Source of the DNA: Ichthyobacteriaceae bacterium
Lineage (GTDB): Bacteria > Bacteroidota > Bacteroidia > Flavobacteriales > JADGDT01
DNA length: 42,123 nt
Assembly (NCBI GenBank): GCA_023145615.1
Contig: JAGLDK010000033.1
Coordinates: 1 to 42,123 of the forward strand
Direction: 5' to 3'
A program made the translations under genes and the position numbers. Below are positions 1 to 8,659 of the stretch, one piece after another; positions within the stretch are counted from its first letter, which is position 1, and the number at the start of each line of letters is the position of its first letter. Below the pieces are notes generated by a model. The model did no database searches, had not been told where the DNA came from, and was given only the letters and a program-made list of their open reading frames with translations.

Positions 1-354
1 AAAAATCCAGAACAATATTTATTAAAAATTGGTGGCACAATAAGAAAATTAAGTTTAGATGAACTTCCAAACTTAATAAATATATTGAGAGGTGAAATGG
101 TTTTTGTAGGACCTAGACCTGCCTTGTACAATCAAGATGATTTGATGAAATTAAGAATAGATGCAGGTGTTGATAAATTAAAGCCAGGCTTAACAGGTTG
201 GGCACAAATTAATGGAAGAGACGAAATTTCTTTAGAAGAAAAAGTAGCTTTAGAGAAAGAATATATGGAAAGAAAGTCTTTTAAATTTGATGTACAAATA
301 TTCTTTAAAACATTTGAAAGTGCATTCTTTAAAAAAGAAGGAGTTAGTCATTAA
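1..354 (+). CDS. Initiating sugar-phosphate transferase, 5'-truncated by the window edge
   Basis: This is the C-terminal 117 residues of a bacterial sugar transferase (WcaJ/PglC-like polyprenyl-phosphate hexose-1-phosphate transferase), which loads the first sugar of an exopolysaccharide or O-antigen repeat onto undecaprenyl phosphate at the inner membrane. The frame is open from base 1. It shows the family signature RKLSLDELPNLINILRGEM, then VGPRPA and PGLTGWAQINGRDE, then the usual C-terminal helix. The TTG at 85 is only an internal codon, because conserved family sequence lies upstream of it in frame. The N-terminal membrane helix and catalytic Asp-Glu would lie left of the window. The glycosyltransferase at 656 fits a polysaccharide cluster. 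Family assignment is secure; sugar specificity cannot be read. Confidence 0.93.
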   Translation, partial: KNPEQYLLKIGGTIRKLSLDELPNLINILRGEMVFVGPRPALYNQDDLMKLRIDAGVDKLKPGLTGWAQINGRDEISLEEKVALEKEYMERKSFKFDVQIFFKTFESAFFKKEGVSH

Positions 355-655
355 GACAAATATACAAAGCGTAACTCATACACAGATGCTAGATAAATCT
401 AGATCACATAAATGATCTAGATTTATCTAGTGTTAAGCGTTTCTATAAAATTACACCAGCAGATACAAAAATAGTTAGAGCATGGTAGGTTCATAAAATT
501 GAGTCTAAGTAGTTTTATAGTGTAAAAGGTAGTTTTGAAGTTGAAATTGTAAAATAAATGAAACTAGCATGATGAAATTTCAACTATTTTGTTCCACAGG
601 GAATGTTTAAATTTTGTTTTGTGAACACTATCTGATAAAAATATATAATTATTTA
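355..655. other. Non-coding gap between polysaccharide genes
   Basis: About 300 bases without a convincing gene. It holds the strong hairpin at 389-430 and a weaker 9-bp inverted repeat (540-548 with 576-584). Translations of 430-600 break quickly, so this may be degraded sequence, but I recognise no relic. Confidence 0.5.
389..430. repeat. Perfect 18-bp inverted repeat (hairpin)
   Basis: The left arm CTAGATAAATCTAGATCA (389-406) is exactly complementary to the right arm at 413-430, around a 6-base loop CATAAA. It starts 35 bases after the sugar-transferase stop. It lacks the G/C-rich stem and T-run of the other terminators in this window, so it may be a different structure, such as a recombination or protein-binding site, or a weak terminator. 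Confidence 0.85.
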
Positions 656-1915
656 ATGAATATACTTTTTCTAACATTAGTTAAAATTAACTCTATTGAG
701 GATAGAGGAATTTATCATGATCTACTTCGTAAATTCAGAGATGAAGGCCATAAAGTATTCATCGTGAACCCGGTTGAAAGAAGAGAAGGAAAGAATACTT
801 ATCTTATATCGGAAGTAGGTGTTAATATATTAAAAGTAAAAACTTTTAATATTCAGAAAACTAATATTATTGAAAAAGGCATAGGTACACTTGCTATAGA
901 ATATCAATATTTGAATGCAATTAAGAATTATTTCTCAGATGTTAACTTTGATTTAGTTTTGTATTCAACACCTCCAATAACTTTCACAAAAGTTATAAAT
1001 TTCATAAAAAAGAGAGATAATGCAATTTCATATTTATTGCTTAAGGATATATTTCCTCAAAATGCTGTAGATATGAAAATGATGAAACAAGGAGGATTAC
1101 TTCATAAATTCTTTGTAAAGAAAGAAAAGGATCTTTATGCTTCATCAAACCATATTGGTTGTATGTCGGAAGCTAACAGAGATTTTATTCTAAAACACAA
1201 TCCTGAAATAAAAATAGAAAAAGTAGAAGTAAACCCAAATACTATTTCTCCAATTAAAATCGAAAAAACGGAGAAAGAAATAAATGATATTAGAAGTAAA
1301 TACAATATTCCATTAAATAAAAAGGTATTTGTTTATGGTGGTAATTTAGGAAAGCCTCAAGGTGTAGGATTTTTGATGGAAACAATCGAGTCTATATCAG
1401 ATCTTGATGCTCATTTTTTGGTAGTTGGTTCGGGTACAATGTTTCCAACCATTGAAAAATGGTTTAAAAACAACAAGCCTTTAAATGCTACACTATTAAA
1501 TGGGTTACCTAAAGAAGACTATGATAATTTATTAAAAGCCTGTGATGTAGGATTAATATTTCTAAATAAAGATTTTTTAATTCCAAATTTTCCTTCAAGA
1601 CTATTGTCATATCTTGAAATGGAGATTCCAGTTATAGCGGCTACAGATGTAAATACGGATATAGGTAAAGTAATTGAAGATAATAATTGTGGATACTGGG
1701 TTGAATCGGGAGATATATACAAGATGAAATTCGTAGTTTCAGAACTTATTTATGATGACAATTTGTATAATGAAATGAAAGATAATTCATTGAAATTATT
1801 AAAAGAAAAATATACAGTGGATATTTCTTATAACCTCATTTACTCAAAAGTATCACATCAGCCAACTACACACAAAACTTTGGAAAATTCGCCACAGTTG
1901 GAAGTAACTCATTGA
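656..1915 (+). CDS. GT4-family glycosyltransferase (WbuB-like)
   Basis: A 419-residue cytoplasmic glycosyltransferase of the GT-B fold, likely adding a sugar to a lipid-linked polysaccharide. The ATG at 656 gives MNILFLTLVKI, the normal first beta strand of GT4 enzymes; the longer frame from TTG 614 adds 14 atypical residues. The C-terminal half has VYGGNLGKPQG (about residue 226), the start of the nucleotide-sugar domain, and later FPSRLLSYLEMEIPVIAATD, the equivalent of the donor-binding E-x7-E region. The last 20 or so residues (SHQPTTHKTLENSPQLEVTH) look unlike a GT4 end and could be a replaced or read-through tail. The gene lies 300 bases after the sugar transferase, on the same strand. 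Donor and acceptor sugars cannot be predicted. Confidence 0.88.
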   Translation: MNILFLTLVKINSIEDRGIYHDLLRKFRDEGHKVFIVNPVERREGKNTYLISEVGVNILKVKTFNIQKTNIIEKGIGTLAIEYQYLNAIKNYFSDVNFDLVLYSTPPITFTKVINFIKKRDNAISYLLLKDIFPQNAVDMKMMKQGGLLHKFFVKKEKDLYASSNHIGCMSEANRDFILKHNPEIKIEKVEVNPNTISPIKIEKTEKEINDIRSKYNIPLNKKVFVYGGNLGKPQGVGFLMETIESISDLDAHFLVVGSGTMFPTIEKWFKNNKPLNATLLNGLPKEDYDNLLKACDVGLIFLNKDFLIPNFPSRLLSYLEMEIPVIAATDVNTDIGKVIEDNNCGYWVESGDIYKMKFVVSELIYDDNLYNEMKDNSLKLLKEKYTVDISYNLIYSKVSHQPTTHKTLENSPQLEVTH

Positions 1916-1924
1916 GTTTATTAA

Positions 1925-2131
1925 CATGATGAGAGCCAATGCTATAAAGTATATTTTCAATACAAAATAGAATTGTTATTAATAGACAAAGAACTGAGAT
2001 ACAGATTAATCAAGCCATTTAGGCAAATGATAGTTGATAGGTTTTAGCAGAAGTTTGTTTGGAATGAGTTGCTTAAAGAATATGTTAGGTTATTAGATGA
2101 AAATAATATAACATATTCTTTAAAGTTATAA
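1925..2131 (+). pseudogene. Possible decayed coding remnant, unknown family
   Basis: The gap 1916-2438 has no intact gene. One frame from 1925 reads as protein-like sequence (for example KELRYRLIKPFRQMIVDRF), is broken by TAG at 2045-2047, then continues QKFVWNELLKEYVRLLDENN to a TAA at 2129-2131. It has no start codon in a plausible place. The charged, helical composition on both sides of the stop suggests an eroded C-terminal fragment of a gene once present in the polysaccharide locus. I do not recognise the family, and this could be chance in AT-rich DNA. Confidence 0.25.
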
Positions 2132-2438
2132 ATCACCATTAAATTATAAATGTACAAAAACTACCTAAGGTACATTCTAAACTTTATTTCCTTTGTGTTA
2201 AATCTGAAGTTAGTTTTCATGACAGTTGAGAAAGTGTGATGGGGTGAAAGTGTGTGGGGGAGATAGTTTTCGATAAATGGTTTCATCTGTTCTTGCATTT
2301 CCATTCTACTAATTTGCAAAAAAAAGGCGATGAAGTATATAACTTAGCCGTATGTTTTATCTAAAATGTAGTTGTAAAGATCTGTGTTTTATCTATTTAT
2401 TTAAATAGATAATTAATCATTTTATATTACAAAATTTT
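2132..2438. other. Intergenic region upstream of the transglutaminase-like gene
   Basis: No gene is visible. It has a G-rich stretch near 2240-2265, rare in this AT-rich DNA, and a near-perfect 20-base palindrome at 2391-2410 (arms ATCTATTTA / TAAATAGAT), 28 bases before the ATG. The palindrome could be an operator, but AT-rich palindromes are common by chance. Confidence 0.35.
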
Positions 2439-3461
2439 ATGAAAAAATATTTACTACTTATAATCTTATTGAATGTATTTACTCAAACAATATTTGCACA
2501 AACAAGGGTAGAGTATAAACAGTTAGATGCATTTGTTGAAAATACACCTAATAATGTAGAAGAGAGTATTGAAAGTTTGGCAAAGTATTTAGGACTGAAG
2601 GCTAAATCGGATATTGAAAAAACCAGAGCTATATATGTGTGGATAGCTAAAAATATAAGTTACGACGATTATGGTTATAATAATTCTGATTTGAGAGATT
2701 ACAGTTTTTATGATGCCGAAAATGTACTAAAAAACAGAGTTGCTGTATGTGAGGGGTTTTCTAATTTGTTTGTTGCTTTAGGGTTAGAAATGGATTTGGA
2801 AGTTAAAAAGGTTGTTGGTTATTCAAAGGGAATTGGATTTATGCCTAATAACTATGTTCAAGAATCGGATCATGCTTGGAATGTTGTAAAAATAGATGAT
2901 GAATGGAAAATATTCGACGCTACTTGGGGAGAGGGTAATGGCGAAATTGTAAGAGGTAAATTGGTATCAACAAAGCAATTTGATGAGCTGTGGTTTGATA
3001 TAGATCCTTATTCTGCCATTTTTTCTCATTTGCCCGAAGTTTTAGAATATGCTAATATTAAAGAACAACTTACAGTTAACAAATATTATAATCTACAGAA
3101 TGTTGATTATGGTTTTTTCAAACTTGGATTTGATTCAGAAAAAACATTTAAGAAAGCTTTAAATAATTCTGAATTACAGTTTGTAGAATCATACGATTTT
3201 GCTTTTGAAGCAAAGGTTGTTAAGGCACCATTTGAGAAAATTCTTCGTAATAATAAAAAATATAAATTTCAGTTATATATTCCAAAAGCCAAACAGGTTG
3301 CAATAATTGATTCAAAAGGGAATTTTACTGAACTTAAAAAGAATAAAAAATCTGTTTTTTATCTAAATTATATTCCTAAAAACATAGATGCTTTTGAAAT
3401 AGGAGTTAATTTAAAGGGTAATAGATACTCTACTATACTTAAGTATAAAGTTAAAAGATAA
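2439..3461 (+). CDS. Secreted transglutaminase-like (cysteine protease fold) protein
   Basis: A 340-residue exported protein. Residues 1-20 form a signal peptide ending FAQ. The transglutaminase-core fold follows: TRAIYVWIAKNISYDDYG leads into the catalytic cysteine C104 (AVCEGFSNLF), the histidine H145 (SDHAWNVVKI) and the aspartate D160 (FDATWGEG), in the usual order and spacing. Bacterial members are usually proteases or amidases rather than cross-linkers. The roughly 150 C-terminal residues have no motif I recognise. It is a single gene ending in a shared terminator at 3551-3586. Substrate is unknown; a periplasmic or surface location is inferred from the signal peptide. Confidence 0.9.
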   Translation: MKKYLLLIILLNVFTQTIFAQTRVEYKQLDAFVENTPNNVEESIESLAKYLGLKAKSDIEKTRAIYVWIAKNISYDDYGYNNSDLRDYSFYDAENVLKNRVAVCEGFSNLFVALGLEMDLEVKKVVGYSKGIGFMPNNYVQESDHAWNVVKIDDEWKIFDATWGEGNGEIVRGKLVSTKQFDELWFDIDPYSAIFSHLPEVLEYANIKEQLTVNKYYNLQNVDYGFFKLGFDSEKTFKKALNNSELQFVESYDFAFEAKVVKAPFEKILRNNKKYKFQLYIPKAKQVAIIDSKGNFTELKKNKKSVFYLNYIPKNIDAFEIGVNLKGNRYSTILKYKVKR

Positions 3462-3550
3462 TGTTTTTAAAGCTTTGTAATAATTAAAATAAGATATGCT
3501 TTGAATGTATATTAACTTTATTGTTACTCATAAATAAAATAAAACATAAA

Positions 3551-3586
3551 AAAAGGAGATAAGTTTTTAAGCTTATCTCCTTTTTT
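3551..3586. terminator. Bidirectional rho-independent terminator
   Basis: Stem GGAGATAAG (3555-3563) with CTTATCTCC (3572-3580), flanked by an A-run on the left and a T-run on the right, so it can stop transcription from both directions. It lies between the convergent transglutaminase-like and DUF4301 genes. Confidence 0.9.
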
Positions 3587-3616
3587 ATAACAATAATAAC
3601 AACTTAACTCCTTGTA

Positions 3617-5182
3617 TTAAGCAGTAGCAACCTTTGATGATTGGTGTTCGGCTCTAAGTAAATCATTAACCGTTTTTACTGGGTTGAATGTTAAACTTGG
3701 TACCTGTACAAAAATTGTATTCCAATCGGCCATAGCACCGTTCCATAAACCTGGACGCTCTAAAGCTTTAAGATCTCTACCGTTCTTTGATTTTTCAGAA
3801 ATAAATCCTGTGTTTTTATCAATAAATTTACTTAAATCGAATGATTTACCCATCCAATTTTTAGTATTACAAACTATATCAACAGGGTTAAAGTGTGTTG
3901 ATTGTTTTAGTTTAGCAACCTGATCGGCATCAGCCATATCAATTTGTGCACTTTCAACAATTTGTAACGTCTCCATACCTTTAGTATCTTTAATCCAGAA
4001 TGGTCCACCACCTGGCTCGCCTTCGTTCTTAACCATACCACATACTCTAACCGGACGGTCAAGTACACTTTGCATATATGTAGCTTTTTCTTTTAAACTT
4101 AAAGAGTAAAAAGACTCTGGAAGTTTAATTGAAAGTTTGTTTTTGAAGAATTTATCAACCGACTCAATTGTTAGCTCAGTATAATCTCCCGATGCAAAAC
4201 GATTTTGGTAGTTGTTAATTACTTCAGTAGCTGCTAACAAAACACCTCCTAAAACTCTTTTACTTTTTACAGTAACATCTTTAATATGATCAGGAACAAC
4301 ATTATCAATATTCTTAATGAAGATCATATCTGCATCAATAGTATCAAGATTGTTTATTAAAGCTCCGTGTCCACCTGGTCTGAATAAAATGTCTCCATCT
4401 TCTTCAAAAGGCTCGTTGTTCATATCAACTGCAATAGTATCGGTAGATTCTAACTGGTAGCTATATTCAACATTATAAACTACGTTAAATACTTTTTGAT
4501 ACTTAGCAATTTTAGACTCAACTAACTCTTCAAACCACTGTCTGTGATCTTCCGAAATTGTAAAGTGTATGTTTACTTTTCTATTAGCACCTGTTGCATA
4601 TCTAGCACCTTCAACTAAATGCTCTGCTACTGCAGTACGGTATTTAGTATAGTAAAAGTGGAATGCCAAAATACCTTTTGGTTTGTTTCCGTAGTTTAAA
4701 CCTTTTTCGGTAAGTAAGTAATCTAATAAAGTTACTTTCTTTTCGTTTTCGTTTTGCTCATCAAAATTAACTCCAGCATCTTTAATTACCTGAATTAATT
4801 CTTTGTAAAAAGCAAAGTTTTCAACTTTACAGAAAAATTCTTTTACACTTTTAAGTTTATTCTCTTCAATAAATTTTGCAAAATCATCGTTTTTTGCATC
4901 AAATTTACCAAAGAAAGTAAAAAGATCTTTAAACATACGAGATGCCGCACCCGAAGCAGGTACAAACTTTGTAATGTTTAAATCATTTTTACTATTTGTA
5001 TATAAATCATAAAAATAATCCTCTTCTTCTCCATCAACAACCAAAATACCATCACCTTTTACAGCAGGTCTATCAAGTTGTGCAAATGGAAACCCATTTT
5101 TAAAATTATTTATTTGCTCTTCAATCTCCGTTTTACTAATTCCTTTTAAGTCAATTAGTTTTAAATCTTTTTCTTTAAGCAT
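3617..5182 (-). CDS. DUF4301 family protein (nucleotidyltransferase-like)
   Basis: A 521-residue cytoplasmic protein that I recognise as DUF4301, a family largely restricted to Bacteroidota and of unproven function. Near residue 75 it has FVPASGAASRMFKDL, resembling the glycine-rich NTP-binding loop of NDP-sugar pyrophosphorylases; further in it has DILFRPGGHGALINNLD and a Gly-rich EGEPGGGPFWIKD segment. A sugar-nucleotidyltransferase activity is therefore plausible but unproven. It starts 27 bases after the glycogen synthase stop, on the same strand, so the two are probably co-transcribed, and it could supply or control the NDP-glucose that enzyme uses. Length and start (ATG at 5182) look complete. 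Confidence 0.88.
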   Translation of the reverse strand: MLKEKDLKLIDLKGISKTEIEEQINNFKNGFPFAQLDRPAVKGDGILVVDGEEEDYFYDLYTNSKNDLNITKFVPASGAASRMFKDLFTFFGKFDAKNDDFAKFIEENKLKSVKEFFCKVENFAFYKELIQVIKDAGVNFDEQNENEKKVTLLDYLLTEKGLNYGNKPKGILAFHFYYTKYRTAVAEHLVEGARYATGANRKVNIHFTISEDHRQWFEELVESKIAKYQKVFNVVYNVEYSYQLESTDTIAVDMNNEPFEEDGDILFRPGGHGALINNLDTIDADMIFIKNIDNVVPDHIKDVTVKSKRVLGGVLLAATEVINNYQNRFASGDYTELTIESVDKFFKNKLSIKLPESFYSLSLKEKATYMQSVLDRPVRVCGMVKNEGEPGGGPFWIKDTKGMETLQIVESAQIDMADADQVAKLKQSTHFNPVDIVCNTKNWMGKSFDLSKFIDKNTGFISEKSKNGRDLKALERPGLWNGAMADWNTIFVQVPSLTFNPVKTVNDLLRAEHQSSKVATA

Positions 5183-5209
5183 GGTTATTGTGGTTGTTAT
5201 GAGTAATGA

Positions 5210-7024
5210 TTATTTTTTGTGTGTTTTTTCGGTTGCTAAATTATAAGCTCTTTCGTAATAGCTAAATAATTTTTCCCAGTCGAAATGATCCGAGAATCTT
5301 TCGGCTCTGTTACGTTGATTAATTCTGTCGAATGGAGTAGATGATACGAAATCGTAAAGCATTTCAGCCATTTGGTCAGCACTTTCGTGGTAACTTTTAA
5401 AGATACGGTCAATTACCTGAATACCATCGTCTTTACTACCATTAGTCTCGTTGAAAACATAATCTCCAAAACCAGCTAAGTTAGATGTTAAAGCAGGTAT
5501 TGCACTTGCTAAAGCTTCTAATGGAGTATAACCCCATGGCTCGTAATAACTAGGAAAAACACCTAAATGACAACCTCTAATAAACTGATCGTAATCCATA
5601 CCAAATAATGGGTTCGATTCAGAAATAAAATCAGGATGATATATGATTTTTACTCTATCTTCTTTTTTGTTTATTAAGTCCGAAGTTCTTAAGAAATCAA
5701 GTACTTCATCGTCAGAATCATCTACCAAGTTATGAGTTACAACAGGAGGTAATCTATCCGATTTCCAAGTGTTTAAAGCTCTACGGTATCTAAGTTTCCA
5801 ATAATCATCAACTAAATCATTAAGTTCAGGTAATTTTGGATTTTCAGGATTAGATGCAGCCTCAATAAATAATTTTTTCTTGATGTCGTTTGCAATAGAA
5901 TCAACACCTTTCGATAATTCTTCCATTACCCCTCTCGATTGTAAAACATCAGGGTTAATTGAGTGTTGTGGACGTTTACTAATAATAAACAATACCACAG
6001 TTTTATCACTTCCCGATTCTTTAAGCATATGGTTTAATCTAGCCATTGCTTCAAGAGTAAGGTCGTAACCTTTGTTTTTATATTCATATCTACCCGATGT
6101 AAATAAGTAAATAGTTTTACTTAAATCGAAAGAATAGTTATGGAAAAAATGACCCATTGTAAAACGGTGTATCTTTTCTTTTGATTCGGTATGTAAAGTT
6201 TCAATTTTATGTGTAGCCTTGAATCTTTCAATATTTAAACCGTTTGGTAAAATAGAATCAGGAGTACGACCTAATAAATGAGTACACTCACGTCCTGTAA
6301 TGCTACTTACTGTTGTTAAAATATCGCAATTCTGAGCAGCAATTCTTTCAAAGCTTACTTGTGGTAAGATGTTGAAATGAGAAGCTTCTTTATGCCAATC
6401 GTAGAATGGTAAGTGTTGATAAAAACCACTATCATTCATTGCTAAATATCTACCTAATATAGTTGCGTGAGTTGTAAAAATCACTTTATATGGTAGGTTA
6501 GCATTTTTTAGTTCCGATAAATGAGAAACAGCCATCCATTCATGATAATGAATAATCATGTCTTGTTTTTCCCATTCTTGGTATTCTGCCACTTTCTTAA
6601 AGAAAACATCAGTAAGTTCTCCAAAAGCAACTACATCATCAAATAACTCATCAGCATAATCAAGGTTGATACCGTAATTGTTCGATATTTTACCTTTAAT
6701 TTCATTAAGTTGGTGCTTAATGCTGTTTGGGTTAAAAAGTATAGCGGTTGGTCTACCCGAAATAAGCCAAGTACCATAATGTACTTCTAATCCTAAATCC
6801 CACATGTATTTTACAGCTTTCCCAATAGGAGAGTCTGGTAATTCAACGTGTTCGAATTCTGCTTCTGCTTTATCAGCAAAATACGGACCAACTACTGCGT
6901 AGTTTGCTCCATATCTCTTTGTAGCTGCTGGTGCTTTCGATCGGATTACAGTATAAATCCCACCAAGTTTGTTACAAGCTTCCCATGCTGCTTCAAATAA
7001 AAATGTTGTTTTATTATTTTGCAT
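5210..7024 (-). CDS. Glycogen synthase, GT3 (eukaryote-like GYS) family
   Basis: A 604-residue glycosyltransferase extending alpha-1,4-glucan chains from an NDP-glucose donor. It resembles the animal/fungal GT3 type rather than bacterial GlgA (GT5): FEAAWEACNKLGGIYTVI near residue 10, TTHATILGRYL near 185, TTVSSITGRECTHLLGR and PNGLNIERF near 240-270, and YEPWGYTPLEALASAIP with a following TSNLAGFGDYV near 497-520, the donor-site region. Family enzymes are about 600-730 residues; the long phosphorylated tails of the animal enzymes are absent. It is the first gene of a probable two-gene unit with the DUF4301 gene. UDP-glucose use is expected from the family but not demonstrated. Confidence 0.93.
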   Translation of the reverse strand: MQNNKTTFLFEAAWEACNKLGGIYTVIRSKAPAATKRYGANYAVVGPYFADKAEAEFEHVELPDSPIGKAVKYMWDLGLEVHYGTWLISGRPTAILFNPNSIKHQLNEIKGKISNNYGINLDYADELFDDVVAFGELTDVFFKKVAEYQEWEKQDMIIHYHEWMAVSHLSELKNANLPYKVIFTTHATILGRYLAMNDSGFYQHLPFYDWHKEASHFNILPQVSFERIAAQNCDILTTVSSITGRECTHLLGRTPDSILPNGLNIERFKATHKIETLHTESKEKIHRFTMGHFFHNYSFDLSKTIYLFTSGRYEYKNKGYDLTLEAMARLNHMLKESGSDKTVVLFIISKRPQHSINPDVLQSRGVMEELSKGVDSIANDIKKKLFIEAASNPENPKLPELNDLVDDYWKLRYRRALNTWKSDRLPPVVTHNLVDDSDDEVLDFLRTSDLINKKEDRVKIIYHPDFISESNPLFGMDYDQFIRGCHLGVFPSYYEPWGYTPLEALASAIPALTSNLAGFGDYVFNETNGSKDDGIQVIDRIFKSYHESADQMAEMLYDFVSSTPFDRINQRNRAERFSDHFDWEKLFSYYERAYNLATEKTHKK

Positions 7025-7266
7025 TTAATTTGAGTAAGTGTGTTATTGTTATTTTGTAGTGGCAATTTAATTATTAAGTTGAGACTTAAAACATCTTGCT
7101 TAAAACAATAACGTATTTTTACAATACTAAAAAATACGATAAAATGCAGTGTAAATCAGATAGATGGCATTGTAGTGTGTGAAAAAATTGTAGTAGTTGT
7201 AAGTGTAGTTGTACGAAACAACTCACATTGCTTTGAATTTGCTATTTGTTATTCCATTTTTTTTAA

Positions 7267-7821
7267 CTATTTTATATAAGTACTAATAGCCTTAATTGAC
7301 TTGCTAAGCCTACTATTTAGGCTTCCGTTTATAATTTTATAATTAACGTTGAAATCTATTAATTTGTTTTCCAAATTTTGGAAAACCTTTAATCTTTGAT
7401 TTGGTTTATCGCGTAAAGGGTCGGGTTCCCAAGCAACATCAGGATATAAAAGCAAGTATAAATGGGCTTTATTATTATTGATGTAATTAATTATTTCGGG
7501 TTGATGCTTAGCATAATACAAATCAGAATAGATTAATGTTTGTATGGCATCGGTATCGCAAAACATTATTTTGTTTGCTTTTTTTATTTGCTTTTTTTCA
7601 AGGTTTAATTGTCCTTCAATAATTTTAATATTGTCGGTATACACAAGCTCTTTATTATTTGCATATACTTGGGTAGCAAATTCTCTTAAAAATTCATCTA
7701 CCCAAACTGTATTGTAATTAGTTGCAAGAAGTTTTGCTAAAGTGCTTTTACCCGACGATTCTGCACCAAGTATAACTACCTTAGTAACAGTTCTCTTGGT
7801 TTGTTTAAATTCTTTTTCCAT
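7267..7821 (-). CDS. NadR-like P-loop kinase (AAA_28), vitamin/nucleoside kinase
   Basis: A 184-residue cytoplasmic kinase. A Walker A loop GAESSGKST lies at residues 19-27, followed by WVDEFLREFA as in the ribosylnicotinamide kinase half of NadR, and by MFCDTDAIQT, a likely Walker B/substrate segment. I chose ATG 7821 because the longer frame to 7941 is inside the PnuC gene and adds 40 non-homologous residues. Even so the gene overlaps the end of the transporter by 46 bases, which suggests translational coupling. In PnuC systems a kinase traps the imported vitamin by phosphorylation. The substrate here could be nicotinamide riboside or, given the thiamine-binding neighbour, thiamine; sequence does not decide. 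Confidence 0.85.
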   Translation of the reverse strand: MEKEFKQTKRTVTKVVILGAESSGKSTLAKLLATNYNTVWVDEFLREFATQVYANNKELVYTDNIKIIEGQLNLEKKQIKKANKIMFCDTDAIQTLIYSDLYYAKHQPEIINYINNNKAHLYLLLYPDVAWEPDPLRDKPNQRLKVFQNLENKLIDFNVNYKIINGSLNSRLSKSIKAISTYIK

Positions 7822-8408
7822 TTTATATATCCTGCCACTGCAAGTGCTGTAAATACTAAATACTGAAACGATGTAATTGTTAATCCTTTGTAAATATAAA
7901 GCGGAACAGTAATGGCATTTCCAATAATCCAAAACACCCAATTATCTATTGTTTTTTTAGCCATTAGCCACATAGCCACAAAAAATATTGAAGTAGTAAA
8001 AGCATCAATATAAGGAACTGTACTAGTTGTGTGGTTTGCTAAAATGTAAGAAACTACTATAAAAGTAACCACTAGCAAAATTGCAGAAATTAGTTTTTCT
8101 TTTCTTGTTGAATTTCTAATTGGCAAATAATGTGTATCGTCTAATTTACGAGTCCATATATACCAACCGTAGATTCCCATAACAACATAATAAATATTAA
8201 TCCACATATCGCCAAATAATCCAGCATAGTATAGTATGTAAACATATATTGATGTATTAACTAATCCGGTTGGAAATACCAATATATTTTCTCTCATTGA
8301 AAATACAACACTAACTAAGCCAAATAAAGTTGCAGCTGCTTCTAAAACAATATCGAAAGTTGTGTAATATTGATACTGACTAAATATTAAATTCCAAAAC
8401 TCAGTCAT
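7776..8408 (-). CDS. PnuC-family vitamin transporter (NR or thiamine, PnuT-like)
   Basis: A 210-residue inner-membrane protein of the PnuC family, which imports a vitamin by facilitated diffusion with metabolic trapping by a kinase. It has about seven hydrophobic segments (LEAAATLFGLVSVVFSM, GLVNTSIYVYILYYAGLF, INIYYVVMGIYGWYIW, LISAILLVVTFIVVSYIL and others). The INIYYVVMGIYGWYIWTRK region, tryptophan- and asparagine-rich, is typical of the family's substrate site. The start overlaps the stop of the preceding thiamine-binding gene by one base (TAATG). That neighbour and the TPP-riboswitch receptor elsewhere in the window favour a PnuT (thiamine) role, while the NadR-like kinase favours nicotinamide riboside. 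Confidence 0.9.
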   Translation of the reverse strand: MTEFWNLIFSQYQYYTTFDIVLEAAATLFGLVSVVFSMRENILVFPTGLVNTSIYVYILYYAGLFGDMWINIYYVVMGIYGWYIWTRKLDDTHYLPIRNSTRKEKLISAILLVVTFIVVSYILANHTTSTVPYIDAFTTSIFFVAMWLMAKKTIDNWVFWIIGNAITVPLYIYKGLTITSFQYLVFTALAVAGYIKWKKNLNKPRELLLR

Positions 8409-8659
8409 TAATCTCTGTAATAATTTCCTCCAACTATTTTTAAAACAAACACTGCGTTTTCATCGTCAAGCAACGACTCTTCCATATTATCGGTAATCCA
8501 ATTCATAACCTCTTTATAATCTCCAAATATAGATGTACTCATGTTGTTTCTTTTAACCTTAAACTTACTCTGAGCATCTATTTTATTAATAAATTGTTTA
8601 ATAGGTTTCTTAAATTCTTCTTTCAAAGGATATAAACTTATATCTACCGATACTTCCAT
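8408..8659 (-). CDS. Thiamine-binding small protein (YkoF/MTH1187-like)
   Basis: An 83-residue protein with no signal peptide, reading as a single ferredoxin-like beta-alpha-beta-beta-alpha-beta unit: VSVDISLYPL, a helix, KFKVKRNNMSTSIFGDYKEVMNWITDNM and AVFVLKIVGGNY. This pattern fits the MTH1187/YkoF family, members of which bind thiamine or its pyrimidine part. It is the first gene of an overlapping operon with pnuC and the kinase. The most direct reading is a cytoplasmic thiamine-binding accessory of the transporter, but the role of such proteins in Bacteroidota is not established. No riboswitch is visible upstream (8660-8880). Confidence 0.7.
   Translation of the reverse strand: MEVSVDISLYPLKEEFKKPIKQFINKIDAQSKFKVKRNNMSTSIFGDYKEVMNWITDNMEESLLDDENAVFVLKIVGGNYYRD

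Noticed and set aside
614-655. Upstream TTG start extending the glycosyltransferase by 14 residues
   Set aside because: The extra residues do not fit a GT4 N-terminus, and an ATG at 656 begins the expected first beta strand.
7822-7941. N-terminal extension of the NadR-like kinase
   Set aside because: It lies wholly within the PnuC coding sequence in another frame and has no similarity to kinases; ATG 7821 places the P-loop at the usual distance.
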